DNA of 64,000 nt. It comes from Pseudoruegeria sp. HB172150. GTDB taxonomy: Bacteria > Pseudomonadota > Alphaproteobacteria > Rhodobacterales > Rhodobacteraceae. The stretch covers positions 1,550,001 through 1,614,000 of the forward strand of contig NZ_JAATNG010000001.1 of NCBI RefSeq assembly GCF_013184805.1, read 5' to 3'. The notes under the pieces are model-generated. The model worked only from the letters and a program-made list of their open reading frames with translations, did not search any database and was not told where the DNA came from. The position numbers and the translations under genes are program-made. Position 1 is the stretch's first letter; the number at the start of each line of letters is the position of its first letter. Shown piece after piece: positions 19,035 through 27,665 of this stretch.

Positions 19035-20090
19035 TCATTCGGAGGCGGCAAAGCCTCCGATCAACTGCCAGAGTCCAACAGCCGCTCCCGCAGTGATGGC
19101 CGCAATCGTGACCGGAGCGCTGACGGCGAGGACGGAGAAGCCTGACAGTCCCTGACCGACGGTGCAGCCCATCGCTATGGCCGCCCCGATACCCATCAGC
19201 GCCGCGCCGAGAATCTGGCGCCGCAACTCCCTCGGATCCTCGCAGGCCTCCCAGCGAAAGCTGCCTTTGATCAGGCTGCCAAGACACGCACCCGCCAATA
19301 CGCCCGCCACCGAACCAACGCCGAAGCTGATCGAGCGCCCCGAGGATATCATCAGGAACAGCAGTGTCTCGCCCAGCGGAGCAGCATAGGTGTGCGATAC
19401 GACCTCCGGGGCGTCGAAGCCGTTGGCTGCGATCCAGCTTGTGCCGATCCAAGCGCTGACCACGGCGAGACCGACGACAATCGACCAGCCGATTACTGCG
19501 GGTTTGGCGAGGATGTCAGCGTCCCATACGGATATCGCCAGCAAAACGAGGCCGATGGCAATTCCGGTTGCCGCCACGTCTAGCCCAGCGGCTGAGGCGA
19601 GGAAATGTGCTATTCCTGGCACGCGGTCGATGACCGGTTCCTGCGGAAATACCCACACCCGCATCCCCGCTAGCGGCCCGGAGATGGTAATGTAGGCGGC
19701 TAAGCCCATGACCAGCACGATCATAAAGGACCTTATGTCGCCGCCACCCAATCGAGCCAACGCACCGAACCCGCAGGTTCCCGCCATCGCCATGCCGTAG
19801 CCGAACACCAGCCCGCCGAATACGCTGGCCAGTGGGTTCCAGTTGAAACTCAGATAAATGGTGTCTTCCAGAGCAGTCCAGCCAAGCGCATAGGTAGAAA
19901 AGGTTCCGGCGACAGCTGTGCCGATTGCAATGCCCCACATGCGCAGCCGCCCAAAGCTGCCGCCATAGAGTGCGTCCTCAATTGCGCCCAAAGAGCAGAA
20001 ACGCCCAAGTCGTGCGGCGAGTCCTAATAGTATGCCGCCGAACAACCCGACAATCGCCGCGGCGAGCGGTTCACCGAGCACGTCAAGCAT
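19035..20090 (-). CDS. soxT: YeeE/YedE-family sulfur-compound transporter (SoxT1)
   Basis: A 351-residue polytopic membrane protein of the YeeE/YedE (SoxT) family, which takes up thiosulfate or related reduced sulfur. Conserved cysteine motifs are present: RFCSLGAIEDALYGG near the N-terminus, GTCGFGALARLGGGD in the middle and GCTVGQGLSGFS near the C-terminus. The start at 20090 follows GGGAGG by seven bases. It is the last gene of the leftward soxS-soxR-soxT unit, as in Paracoccus pantotrophus where soxT sits next to soxR. A second, divergent family member lies at 29521-30588 at the other end of the locus. A role in signalling sulfur availability to SoxR is also possible. Confidence 0.85.
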   Translation of the reverse strand: MLDVLGEPLAAAIVGLFGGILLGLAARLGRFCSLGAIEDALYGGSFGRLRMWGIAIGTAVAGTFSTYALGWTALEDTIYLSFNWNPLASVFGGLVFGYGMAMAGTCGFGALARLGGGDIRSFMIVLVMGLAAYITISGPLAGMRVWVFPQEPVIDRVPGIAHFLASAAGLDVAATGIAIGLVLLAISVWDADILAKPAVIGWSIVVGLAVVSAWIGTSWIAANGFDAPEVVSHTYAAPLGETLLFLMISSGRSISFGVGSVAGVLAGACLGSLIKGSFRWEACEDPRELRRQILGAALMGIGAAIAMGCTVGQGLSGFSVLAVSAPVTIAAITAGAAVGLWQLIGGFAASE

Positions 20091-20112
20091 CTGATTTCCT
20101 CCCATGCGCCGG

Positions 20113-20550
20113 TCAGGTATCCGGCGCGCTGTCCCGACAGAAGAGGTCGTAGACGACGCTAATTATTTGAGTCGAGCGATCGTCGGTCAAGCTATAGTAG
20201 ATTGCCTTGCCATCGCGACGAGGGCGCACAAGCCCTTCCAGCCGCAGGCGTGTTAGCTGTTGCGAGACTGCCGCCTGGCGGGCCGACAGCAACTCCTCCA
20301 GTTCCGTGACAGATTTCTCTCCGGTAGCCAGATGGCACAGGATCATTAGCCTTCCTTCATGGCTGATCGCCTTCAGAAAGTTGGACGCTCGTTCCGCATT
20401 GCTTGCAATGCGGTCCATCTCTTCCGTTGTCGTCGATTTCGAAATGACTGGAAGTCGGCGCGCGGCGCCATCCTTTTCGGGAAGGGGCCCGCTGCCGGAT
20501 CCGAATATGTCGGTTGCTGCCATGTTGGGTAGCACACTATCCTGCGACAT
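20113..20550 (-). CDS. soxR: ArsR-family persulfide-responsive repressor of sulfur oxidation (SoxR)
   Basis: A 145-residue winged-helix regulator of the ArsR family (BigR/SqrR/SoxR subgroup). The DNA-binding core is LMILCHLATGEKSVTELEE followed by LLSARQAAVSQQLTRLRLEG and a wing RRDGKAIYYSL. Two cysteines, C72 in the second core helix and C138 near the end, occupy the positions of the persulfide-sensing pair in this subgroup. The start at 20550 overlaps the end of soxS; a later ATG at 20523 is possible, since the first 40 residues are low in family signal. It would repress the sox genes until reactive sulfur forms a link between the cysteines. Palindromes in the locus match the known subgroup site. 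Confidence 0.88.
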   Translation of the reverse strand: MSQDSVLPNMAATDIFGSGSGPLPEKDGAARRLPVISKSTTTEEMDRIASNAERASNFLKAISHEGRLMILCHLATGEKSVTELEELLSARQAAVSQQLTRLRLEGLVRPRRDGKAIYYSLTDDRSTQIISVVYDLFCRDSAPDT

Positions 20551-20923
20551 CGTAGTCAATCCCCGCATCCTTCAACATGCGCTGCAACAGTCCCCAGAAA
20601 AAATCTTCTCCGGGATAACCTTCCAACCGACTCACCTCTACACCATCCTGTAAGAGTACGAAGGTCGGTGAAATTCGCAGCGGCGAAACAAAATTCATTC
20701 CGTCGGGCATGGGCTTATGTATGTCGATGCGCACCAAGGGCGCCGCCTTGCCTTCGGCGGTTTTGTCATATTCCGGCCCTACCTCGGTATTCCAGCGGGC
20801 ACAGTATATGCATCCGCGCTGTTCGCCCATAATCAGCAACGTTTCCGTCTGCGCGGGCCGAAGCATTACGGTACTAAACACGGCCGCAGCGATCAGGATG
20901 CGTATGATGAATTGACCAATCAT
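20537..20923 (-). CDS. soxS: Periplasmic thioredoxin-like protein SoxS
   Basis: A 128-residue small thioredoxin-fold protein with an N-terminal signal or anchor (IGQFIIRILIAAAVFSTVM) and a CxxC redox site, C38-I-Y-C41, in GEQRGCIYCARW. The later cis-proline region is RISPTFVLLQDG. In Paracoccus SoxS keeps the SoxYZ carrier cysteine active, and I infer the same job here. It is the first gene of the leftward soxS-soxR-soxT unit, divergent from soxV, and its start codon lies within a candidate operator (20922-20941), so expression is likely repressed by SoxR. Its redox loop resembles that of SoxW (EQRGCIYC in both). Confidence 0.88.
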   Translation of the reverse strand: MIGQFIIRILIAAAVFSTVMLRPAQTETLLIMGEQRGCIYCARWNTEVGPEYDKTAEGKAAPLVRIDIHKPMPDGMNFVSPLRISPTFVLLQDGVEVSRLEGYPGEDFFWGLLQRMLKDAGIDYDVAG

Positions 20924-20941
20924 ATTTAACTAATTTAATAT
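20922..20941. promoter_or_regulatory. Candidate SoxR operator in the soxS-soxV spacer
   Basis: An AT-rich near-palindrome whose ends are ATATT (20922-20926) and AATAT (20937-20941), overlapping the soxS start codon and lying 35 bases before soxV. In Paracoccus and Pseudaminobacter SoxR acts on the soxS-soxV spacer. The fit to ATTC-N8-GAAT is poor here, so it rests on position and symmetry. Confidence 0.45.
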
Positions 20942-20975
20942 GATTATGCGAACTCGACAAGCGACCGGGGGTAGA

Positions 20976-21707
20976 ATGTTCGACATCACACTTGCGGGCG
21001 CTCTCTTTGCCGGTTTGCTCTCATTTCTGTCGCCATGCGTCCTGCCGATCGTGCCATTTTATCTGTCCTATCTGGCTGGAGCCGGGCTCAACGCGCTGCA
21101 ATCAGATGAGGAATTGCCGCCCGGCGTCAGGAAGCGCGCGGTGCTGGCGTCGATCATGTTCGCTATGGGTGTCGCCACGATTTTCGTCGCGCTCGGTGCC
21201 GCAGCAACAGTTTTCGGCCAGCTAGTCAGGGAATGGTTCGATGTGCTGCGCTGGATGGCGTCCGCGTTGATCATCTCGATGGGGCTGCATTTCCTAGGGG
21301 TGATCAGAATCGGGCTCCTGTATCGGCAGTTCAACACTGGCGCCGGCGACACCTCCAACACGAGCGTTCTGAGTGCCTATGTGATTGGTCTGGCCTTTGC
21401 TTTCGGGTGGACGCCCTGCGTCGGCCCGGTTCTGGCGGCGATCCTATTCATGGCCGGTGGGCAGGAGACGGTAGGCGAGGGGATGGGGCTACTTCTGGCA
21501 TATGCCATCGGAATGACGGCGCCGTTTGTCATTGCCGCGTTTTTCATCCGACCTTTCCTCGACTGGATGCGAGGCTTCCGTCGGCACCTGGGAAAGATAG
21601 AAAAGGCCATGGGCGTCCTGCTGATCGTCTTCGGTCTGCTGATCGCAACAGAGACAGTCAACTGGATTGCCAACTGGATGGTCGGCTTCTGGCCGGGCAT
21701 TGGTTAA
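20976..21707 (+). CDS. soxV: CcdA-family membrane thiol-disulfide transporter SoxV
   Basis: A 243-residue inner-membrane protein of the CcdA/DsbD-beta family that carries reducing power from cytoplasmic thioredoxin to periplasmic SoxW. Six or so transmembrane helices are visible, with the two functional cysteine motifs in LSPCVLPIVPFYLSYLAGAG near residue 24 and FGWTPCVGPVLAAILFMAGG near residue 150. I set the start at MFDITLAGALFAG, after GGGGG; the longer frame from 20940 would run through the operator. It is the first gene of the rightward sox operon, 15 bases before soxW. Confidence 0.9.
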   Translation: MFDITLAGALFAGLLSFLSPCVLPIVPFYLSYLAGAGLNALQSDEELPPGVRKRAVLASIMFAMGVATIFVALGAAATVFGQLVREWFDVLRWMASALIISMGLHFLGVIRIGLLYRQFNTGAGDTSNTSVLSAYVIGLAFAFGWTPCVGPVLAAILFMAGGQETVGEGMGLLLAYAIGMTAPFVIAAFFIRPFLDWMRGFRRHLGKIEKAMGVLLIVFGLLIATETVNWIANWMVGFWPGIG

Positions 21708-21722
21708 CCAAGGGAGGACGAC

Positions 21723-22301
21723 ATGAAAGGTTATCTGATTGCAATTTTGGTGCTGGCCTGTGCCGGCACGGCTGGTGCAGTGGAGATGGGCGACGACGGT
21801 CTGCATAAGACCGACTGGATGCGCGACACCTTCAAAGACCTTGCAGAGGACCTCGCCGAAGCCAATGCGGAAGGCAAGCGCCTGATGCTGATGGTTGAGC
21901 AGCGCGGCTGTATCTACTGTACCAAGATGCATGAAGACGTGTTTCCGCGCCCCGAGATCGCCGGTTTCATCAGCGAGCACTACTTCGTGGTCCAGATGAA
22001 CCTGCATGGATCCACTGAAGTGACCGATTTCGATGGCGAAACTCTCGAAGAGCGTGACATGGCCCGGAAATGGGGGCTTTTGTTTACGCCTACAATCATG
22101 TTCTTTCCGGAAGAGGTAAGCGAGGGTCAAGCCGCGCCGCAGGCTGCTGTTGCAGTAATGCCCGGCGCATTTGGTCCCGGCACAACCTTGGATATGCTGA
22201 CTTGGGTAGTAGAAGAGGGCTACCTAAATCAGCAAGAAGAGGACTTTCAGCGGTATCATGCCCGCCGAATCCAGGAACGCGACAATGGCAGCGCCGACTG
22301 A
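21723..22301 (+). CDS. soxW: Periplasmic thioredoxin SoxW
   Basis: A 192-residue secreted thioredoxin. The signal peptide is MKGYLIAILVLACAGTAGA, and the redox pair is C63-I-Y-C66 in VEQRGCIYCTKMHEDVF. The cis-proline lies in LLFTPTIMFFPEE. It receives electrons from SoxV and reduces periplasmic sox components. A good Shine-Dalgarno (GGGAGG) precedes the start, and the spacing to soxV is 15 bases. It is followed by a 100-base spacer with an ATTC-N8-GAAT palindrome ahead of soxX, as expected from the SoxR control point described between soxW and soxX in relatives. Confidence 0.9.
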   Translation: MKGYLIAILVLACAGTAGAVEMGDDGLHKTDWMRDTFKDLAEDLAEANAEGKRLMLMVEQRGCIYCTKMHEDVFPRPEIAGFISEHYFVVQMNLHGSTEVTDFDGETLEERDMARKWGLLFTPTIMFFPEEVSEGQAAPQAAVAVMPGAFGPGTTLDMLTWVVEEGYLNQQEEDFQRYHARRIQERDNGSAD

Positions 22302-22323
22302 TGTGCCGGGAACGCGATGTATT

Positions 22324-22339
22324 ATTCACTCTTATGAAT
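22324..22339. promoter_or_regulatory. Candidate SoxR operator ATTC-N8-GAAT upstream of soxX
   Basis: The sequence ATTC-ACTCTTAT-GAAT is an exact match to the ATTC-N8-GAAT site known for the persulfide-responsive ArsR proteins (SqrR). It lies 62 bases upstream of the soxX start, in the only sizeable spacer of the early sox operon. Confidence 0.6.
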
Positions 22340-22401
22340 TTATTGTTGCGTCTACGGCTCGGGCCGGTCTAAGCTACGTGTCAAAATACTCGGGAGGAGA
22401 C

Positions 22402-22875
22402 ATGAAACGAACTTGGATGCTCGCCGCGGCGGGCGTGGTAGTCGCTGGTTCTGCGTTTGCCGGACCACCGGAGCCTTCGGAAGTGGTCTTCGAAGATGGA
22501 GCGGTTTCGAATTCGCTAAGCGGGGTTCCTGGCGATCCGGAAAACGGCCGGCAGATCATGAATAAGGGTGCGGGCAACTGCATCGCCTGCCACGAAGTAA
22601 CAGCGCTGTCCGATCTGCCGTTCCACGGCGAGATTGGGCCGATGCTCGACGGCGCAGCGGATCGATGGACCGAGGCCGAATTGCGCGGGATCGTGGCCAA
22701 TGCGAAGATCATGTTTCCCGAATCCATGATGCCGTCATTCTACAAGAACGATGGCTATATCCGCCCCGGCGATGCCTATTCCGGCAAGGCGCCGGACGGG
22801 CTGCTCGGCCCGCTGTTGACGGCGCAGGAAATCGAAGACGTGGTCGCCTTTCTGATGACCCTGAAGGAAGAGTGA
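22402..22875 (+). CDS. soxX: Cytochrome c subunit SoxX of the SoxXA complex
   Basis: A 157-residue periplasmic c-type cytochrome. The ATG at 22402 follows GGGAGG and leads a signal peptide (LAAAGVVVAGSAFAG). A single haem site, C60-I-A-C63-H64, is present in GNCIACHEV. With SoxA it forms the heterodimer that links thiosulfate oxidatively to the SoxY cysteine. The C-terminal LLTAQEIEDVVAFLMTL is the usual last cytochrome helix. It starts the soxXYZA run, with 26 bases to soxY. Confidence 0.93.
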   Translation: MKRTWMLAAAGVVVAGSAFAGPPEPSEVVFEDGAVSNSLSGVPGDPENGRQIMNKGAGNCIACHEVTALSDLPFHGEIGPMLDGAADRWTEAELRGIVANAKIMFPESMMPSFYKNDGYIRPGDAYSGKAPDGLLGPLLTAQEIEDVVAFLMTLKEE

Positions 22876-22901
22876 AAAAGGCAGGAATTGGAGGAATATC
22901 G

Positions 22902-23321
22902 ATGAGTTTCACACGACGCCAATCGCTGGCTCTGGGGCTGGGCACAGCGGCTGCCGTTGCGCTGCCGTTCCGTCCCGCGCTAGCTGCAGTCGAAGATGAC
23001 ATTGCCGCATTCACCGGCGGAGCCGAGGTTGGCAGCGGTGGTGTAACTCTGACCGCGCCGGAAATCGCCGAGAATGGCAACACTGTCCCGATCGAAGTAT
23101 CGGCACCCGGCGCGGCGTCGATCCTTGTGTTGGCTGCTGGCAACCCTAACCCTGGCGTTGCCACCTTCAATTTCGGCCCGCTGGCAGCCTCGCAGACGGC
23201 ATCGACTCGTATCCGCTTAGCCGGCACTCAGGACGTTGTCGCCATTGCCAAAATGGCCGACGGGAGCTTCGCCAGCGACCGAAAGGAAGTGAAGGTTACC
23301 ATCGGCGGCTGCGGCGGCTAA
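22902..23321 (+). CDS. soxY: Sulfur carrier SoxY
   Basis: A 139-residue periplasmic carrier. It has a Tat-type leader (SFTRRQSLALGLG) and ends in the diagnostic swinging arm GGCGG, with the carrier cysteine at residue 137. All sulfur intermediates are held on this cysteine as the Sox enzymes act in turn. It has a good ribosome site (GGAGG) and is followed 22 bases later by its partner soxZ. SoxY has no other cysteine. Confidence 0.97.
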   Translation: MSFTRRQSLALGLGTAAAVALPFRPALAAVEDDIAAFTGGAEVGSGGVTLTAPEIAENGNTVPIEVSAPGAASILVLAAGNPNPGVATFNFGPLAASQTASTRIRLAGTQDVVAIAKMADGSFASDRKEVKVTIGGCGG

Positions 23322-23343
23322 GTTCAGGAAAAGGAATAATAAA

Positions 23344-23673
23344 ATGGCAGAAGGCGTGAAACCGCGCGTCAAGGTTCCGAAAACGGCAACGGCCGGCGAA
23401 GCGATCACTATAAAAACGTTGATCAGCCATCAGATGGAATCGGGCCAGCGTAAGGACAGCGACGGCAACGCAATACCGCGCTCGATTATCAATCGCTTCG
23501 TAGTGGACTTCAACGGTGAGAACGTCCTAGACGTGACGCTCGAACCCGCGATTTCGACCAATCCCTACTTCGAATTCGAAGCGACAGTTCCGGAATCGGG
23601 TGAATTCCACTTCACCTGGTATGACGACGACGGCTCGGTTTACGAAACCACGGAGCCGATCACGGTCGGCTGA
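23344..23673 (+). CDS. soxZ: Sulfur carrier partner SoxZ
   Basis: A 109-residue immunoglobulin-like protein that pairs with SoxY and is exported with it, as it has no signal peptide of its own (it hitchhikes through Tat on SoxY). Family features include RVKVPKTATAGEAITIKTLISHQME, seen here as shorter segments VPKTATAGEAITIKT and LISHQMESGQRKD, and the end ETTEPITV. It is followed after 57 bases by soxA. Confidence 0.95.
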   Translation: MAEGVKPRVKVPKTATAGEAITIKTLISHQMESGQRKDSDGNAIPRSIINRFVVDFNGENVLDVTLEPAISTNPYFEFEATVPESGEFHFTWYDDDGSVYETTEPITVG

Positions 23674-23730
23674 CCCACCAACGGCAGCTTCGGCGGGCAA
23701 CTGTCGAAGCAACTCAGGGGAGGAAACAAT

Positions 23731-24591
23731 ATGAATAGAATGAGCGCTCCCGGCCTAAGTGCCGCGACCGCCATTGCGGTGGTCACTGGGCTGGCCGCAC
23801 CCGCCTTCGGTGGTCCGGACGACGACGAACTGATCATCAACGGTGACACCACCATCATCACCGAAGCTCCGGCGCCCGATCATATGGAGTACATCAGCAC
23901 GATCTATTCCGGCTGGCGGTTCCGCACCGACGAAACACAGGCGCTGGAGGAGGATGACTTCGACAATCCAGCGATGCTGGCTGTCGATGCGGCACTGGAA
24001 GCCTTTGACACGGTCGAGGGAGATGCCGGCGAAAGCTGCGCCTCGTGCCACGGTGACGTGGAAAGTTTTGCCGGGCTCACCGCGCACATGCCGAAGGTTG
24101 GCGAGGACGGCAACTTGGTGGTGATGGAGGACCTCATCAACGAGTGCCGCACAGACCGGATGCAGACCGAGGCTTGGAAGTGGTCCGGTGACGACATGCA
24201 GTCGATGGTCGCGCTGATCGGATTGCAGTCGCGCGGCATGACCATGGATGTGGCCATCGACGGGCCCGCAGCCCCCTTCTGGCAGCAGGGGAAGGATATG
24301 TACTATACCCGCTATGGCCAGCTTGAACTGTCCTGCGCCAATTGCCATGAGGACAACTGGGGCAACATGATCCGCGCAGATCACCTGAGCCAGGGGCAAA
24401 TCAACGGCTTCCCGACATATCGTCTGAAGCAGGCCAAGTTGATATCGAAGCACAATCGTTTCCGGGGATGCATCCGCGACACGCGCGCCGAGACTTTCGC
24501 CGAAGGCTCCGACGAGTTCCGCGCGTTGGAACTTTACGTGGCCTCGCGGGGCAACGGCCTGTCGGTCGAAACCCCGGCGGTCCGTCAGTAG
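23731..24591 (+). CDS. soxA: Dihaem cytochrome c SoxA, catalytic subunit of SoxXA
   Basis: A 286-residue periplasmic dihaem cytochrome, full length for SoxA. The leader is SAATAIAVVTGLAAPAFG. Haem sites are C103-A-S-C106-H107 and C202-A-N-C205-H206, so both haems are kept (some SoxA types have lost the first). The active-site cysteine that ligates the second haem and carries a persulfide is C247 in FRGCIRDTRAE. It attaches thiosulfate to SoxYZ. A strong terminator lies 7 bases past its stop, splitting the operon before soxB. Confidence 0.95.
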   Translation: MNRMSAPGLSAATAIAVVTGLAAPAFGGPDDDELIINGDTTIITEAPAPDHMEYISTIYSGWRFRTDETQALEEDDFDNPAMLAVDAALEAFDTVEGDAGESCASCHGDVESFAGLTAHMPKVGEDGNLVVMEDLINECRTDRMQTEAWKWSGDDMQSMVALIGLQSRGMTMDVAIDGPAAPFWQQGKDMYYTRYGQLELSCANCHEDNWGNMIRADHLSQGQINGFPTYRLKQAKLISKHNRFRGCIRDTRAETFAEGSDEFRALELYVASRGNGLSVETPAVRQ

Positions 24592-24597
24592 TCAACG

Positions 24598-24628
24598 CCC
24601 GTGTCCGGTCTGCGGACACGGGTTTTTC
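24598..24628 (+). terminator. Rho-independent terminator between soxA and soxB
   Basis: A perfect 10-bp stem, CCCGTGTCCG at 24598-24607 and CGGACACGGG at 24613-24622, with a 5-base loop and followed by TTTTTC. It is immediately after the soxA stop and in the middle of the sox operon. Either soxBCD have their own promoter or this acts as a partial terminator. Confidence 0.85.
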
Positions 24629-24639
24629 GTCCTGAAGAA

Positions 24640-24655
24640 ATGCACTTATGCGAAT
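24640..24655. promoter_or_regulatory. Candidate SoxR site upstream of soxB (ATGC-N8-GAAT)
   Basis: One mismatch from ATTC-N8-GAAT, in the 50 bases between the terminator after soxA and the soxB start. The adjoining TTAATTAAAT could be a minus-10-like region. It may drive and control a separate soxB transcript. Confidence 0.4.
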
Positions 24656-24678
24656 GTTAATTAAATGAGGGCCACTGC

Positions 24679-26376
24679 ATGATTTCTCGTCGCGATTTTC
24701 TGCAGGCGGCCATGGCGTCTGCGGCACTTTATGGTGGCTCGGGGTTCGGCAACTGGTCGCGCCTGGCGGCGCAGCAGGCACTGACGCAGGACGACCTTCT
24801 GTCCTTCGAAAAATTCGGCAACGTGACACTGGTCCACGTCACCGACATTCACGCACAGCTGAAACCGATCTGGTTCCGCGAGCCCGAAATCAACCTCGGC
24901 GTGGGCAAGAACAAGGGACGGGTGCCGCATATCACCGGAGCCGAGTTCCGTAGGTTCTACGGCATCGAAGATGGCAGTCCGTCGCATTATGCCCTGAGCT
25001 ACGATGACTTCGTGGCTCTCGGTCAGGGCTATGGCCGTATGGGCGGGCTGGACCGCGTGTCGACCGTCGTGAACGCGATACGTGCCGACCGGCCGGACGC
25101 GCTGTTACTGGATGGCGGTGATACCTGGCACGGTTCCTACACCTGCTACCAGACCGAAGGGCAGGACATGGTCACCGCGATGAACGCGCTGAAGCCCGAC
25201 GCGATGACCTTTCACTGGGAATTCACGCTGGGCACCCAGCGGGTGCTGGAGCATGTCCAGAGCCTGCCCTTCGCGGCGCTAGGCCAAAACATTTTCGACG
25301 CCGAATGGGACGAGCCCGCCGAGTATTTCAAACCCTACGAGATGTTCGAGCGCGGCGGTGTGAAGATCGCCGTCATCGGTCAGGCTTTCCCCTACATGCC
25401 GATCGCCAACCCCGGATGGATGTTCCCGGAATACTCTTTCGGTGTCCGCGACGAACATATGCAGGAGATGGTCGACGAAGTCAGGGGGCAGGGCGCCGAA
25501 CTGGTAGTTGTGCTGTCACACAACGGGTTCGACGTCGATCGCAAGATGGCGGGCATCGTCTCGGGCATCGACGTGATCCTTTCGGGCCACACCCACGATG
25601 CGCTGCCGGAGCCGGTGGTTGTGGGCGAGACGATCATCATCGCCTCCGGATCCAACGGCAAGTTTGTCAGCCGCGTCGATCTCGACGTTCGCGACGGGCA
25701 GATGTTGGGCTTCCGACACAAGCTGATCCCGGTCTTCTCGGACGTGATCGCGCCCGATCCGGCCATGACCACAGTCATCGACGAGATCCGCGCGCCGTAC
25801 CTCGCAGATCTGGAAGAGGTCGTCGGCACGACCGACTCTCTGCTGTACCGGCGTGGCAACTTCAACGGTTCATGGGACGACCTGATCTGCCAGGCGCTGC
25901 TGGAAGAGAGAGAGGCGGAAATCGCTCTATCGCCAGGTGTCCGCTGGGGGCCGAGCCTGATGCCCGGCGACCCGATCAAGCGCGAGGATATCTGGAACGT
26001 CACTTCGATGACCTATGGCGAGGCCTATCGCACCGAGATGACCGGCGAGTTCCTGAAGATCGTACTGGAAGATGTGGGCGATAACCTTTTCAACCCCGAT
26101 CCGTACTACCAGCAGGGCGGTGACATGGTGCGCACGGGCGGTCTTGGCTATCGCATCGACATCACCAAGCCGCAGGGCGAACGCATCAGCGACATGACAC
26201 TACTGAAGACCGGCGAGGCGATCGACCCGGCACACAGCTATGTCGTCGCGGGCTGGGCCAGCGTCAACGAAGGCACCGAGGGGCCGCAGATCTGGGACGT
26301 GGTAGAAAGCCACATCCGGCGGATGGGCACCGTCACTCTCGATCCCAATAACAGCGTCCAGGTTGTCACCGGTTGA
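24679..26376 (+). CDS. soxB: Thiosulfohydrolase SoxB (dimanganese)
   Basis: A 565-residue periplasmic hydrolase of the 5'-nucleotidase/metallophosphatase fold that removes the terminal sulfone as sulfate from the SoxYZ adduct. It has a Tat leader (SRRDFLQAAMASAAL). Metal ligands are visible in HVTDIHAQLKP, LDGGDTWHGS, SHNGFD and SGHTHD; the HWEFTLG segment is the SoxB-specific form of the usual GNHE box. The C-terminal domain motif NFNGSWDDLICQ is present. It starts after a terminator and a candidate operator, so it may be transcribed separately from soxVWXYZA. Confidence 0.95.
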   Translation: MISRRDFLQAAMASAALYGGSGFGNWSRLAAQQALTQDDLLSFEKFGNVTLVHVTDIHAQLKPIWFREPEINLGVGKNKGRVPHITGAEFRRFYGIEDGSPSHYALSYDDFVALGQGYGRMGGLDRVSTVVNAIRADRPDALLLDGGDTWHGSYTCYQTEGQDMVTAMNALKPDAMTFHWEFTLGTQRVLEHVQSLPFAALGQNIFDAEWDEPAEYFKPYEMFERGGVKIAVIGQAFPYMPIANPGWMFPEYSFGVRDEHMQEMVDEVRGQGAELVVVLSHNGFDVDRKMAGIVSGIDVILSGHTHDALPEPVVVGETIIIASGSNGKFVSRVDLDVRDGQMLGFRHKLIPVFSDVIAPDPAMTTVIDEIRAPYLADLEEVVGTTDSLLYRRGNFNGSWDDLICQALLEEREAEIALSPGVRWGPSLMPGDPIKREDIWNVTSMTYGEAYRTEMTGEFLKIVLEDVGDNLFNPDPYYQQGGDMVRTGGLGYRIDITKPQGERISDMTLLKTGEAIDPAHSYVVAGWASVNEGTEGPQIWDVVESHIRRMGTVTLDPNNSVQVVTG

Positions 26377-26393
26377 ACTACGGAGAAGAAGGT

Positions 26394-27665
26394 ATGAGCA
26401 AGGTCCCGAAGGGCACGACATCGCGCCGCGGTTTCCTGAAGACCGCAATCGCGGCGGGTGGTGCGACGGTCGCTACGGCCAGCACGGCGCGTGCGGCAGA
26501 CGGCGACCCGGCGATCCTGGAACTGCAGGAGTGGAACCAGATTCTGGGCGATGGTGTCGACGCGCGGCCCTATGGTACCCCCAGCCAGTTCGAGGCGCAT
26601 GTGAAGCGGCGGAATGTCGAATGGCTGACCGCCGACCCGATTTCGTCGGTCAACTTCACGCCGCTGCACGAGCTGGATGGTATCATCACGCCAAACGGAC
26701 TCTGCTTCGAACGGCATCACGGTGGCATCGCCGAGATCGATCCAGCCGTTCACCGCCTGATGATCAACGGCCTGGTCGAGAAAGAACTTGTCTTCACCAT
26801 GCAGGATCTCGCGCGCTTTCCGCGTGATAACCGGGTCTACTTCCTCGAATGCGCAGCGAACTCGGGCATGGAGTGGCGCGGTGCGCAACTGAATGGCTGT
26901 CAGTTCACCCACGGCATGATCCACAACGTGATGTATACCGGTATTCCGCTGCGCTACATCCTGGAGACCGCCGGGCTGAAACCTAACGCCAAGTGGATCT
27001 TGCCTGAAGGCGCGGACGCCTCGGGCATGACCCGTTCGATCCCAATCGAGAAGGCGCTGGATGACTGCATGGTCGCCTTCAAGATGAACGGCGAGGCATT
27101 GCGCCCGGAACAGGGCTACCCGCTGCGGCTGGTCGTCCCCGGCTGGGAAGGCAACATGTGGGTAAAGTGGCTCCGCCGAATCGAAGTCGGTGATGAGCCT
27201 TGGCATCACCGTGAAGAAACGTCGAAATACACCGACCTTCTGGAAAACGGTAACGCGCGCCGCTTCACTTGGGAGATGGACGCGAAGTCGGTCATCACCA
27301 ACCCTTCACCGCAAGCGCCGATCCTGCATGGCCCGGGCCGGACCACGATTACAGGCGTCGCTTGGTCGGGCCGCGGTTCGATCCCACAGGTGGACGTGAC
27401 TATCGACGGTGGCAAGAATTGGCGTAAAGCCCGGATGTCCGGGCCGAGCTTCGACAAGTCAATGCACCGTTTCTACTACGAGTTTGACTGGGACGGCACA
27501 CCGCTTCTGCTGCAGTCTCGCGCGCATGACTCTACCGGCTATGTGCAGCCCACGAAAAACCAGCTGCGAGATTGGCGCGGGCTGAACTCGATTTATCACA
27601 ACAACGGTATCCAGACCTGGTACGTCAACGAGCAGGGAATCGCGGAAAATGTCGAAATCTCTTAG
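26394..27665 (+). CDS. soxC: Sulfane dehydrogenase molybdenum subunit SoxC
   Basis: A 423-residue periplasmic molybdopterin protein of the sulfite-oxidase family. It has a Tat leader (TSRRGFLKTAIAAGG). The molybdenum cysteine is C153 in YFLECAANSGMEW, and the pterin region and dimerisation domain (TTITGVAWSGRGSIPQVDV) follow. With SoxD it oxidises the outer sulfur on SoxYZ, giving six electrons. I set the start at 26394, after GGAGAAG. Its last 17 bases overlap the start of soxD, so the two subunits are translationally coupled. Confidence 0.95.
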   Translation: MSKVPKGTTSRRGFLKTAIAAGGATVATASTARAADGDPAILELQEWNQILGDGVDARPYGTPSQFEAHVKRRNVEWLTADPISSVNFTPLHELDGIITPNGLCFERHHGGIAEIDPAVHRLMINGLVEKELVFTMQDLARFPRDNRVYFLECAANSGMEWRGAQLNGCQFTHGMIHNVMYTGIPLRYILETAGLKPNAKWILPEGADASGMTRSIPIEKALDDCMVAFKMNGEALRPEQGYPLRLVVPGWEGNMWVKWLRRIEVGDEPWHHREETSKYTDLLENGNARRFTWEMDAKSVITNPSPQAPILHGPGRTTITGVAWSGRGSIPQVDVTIDGGKNWRKARMSGPSFDKSMHRFYYEFDWDGTPLLLQSRAHDSTGYVQPTKNQLRDWRGLNSIYHNNGIQTWYVNEQGIAENVEIS

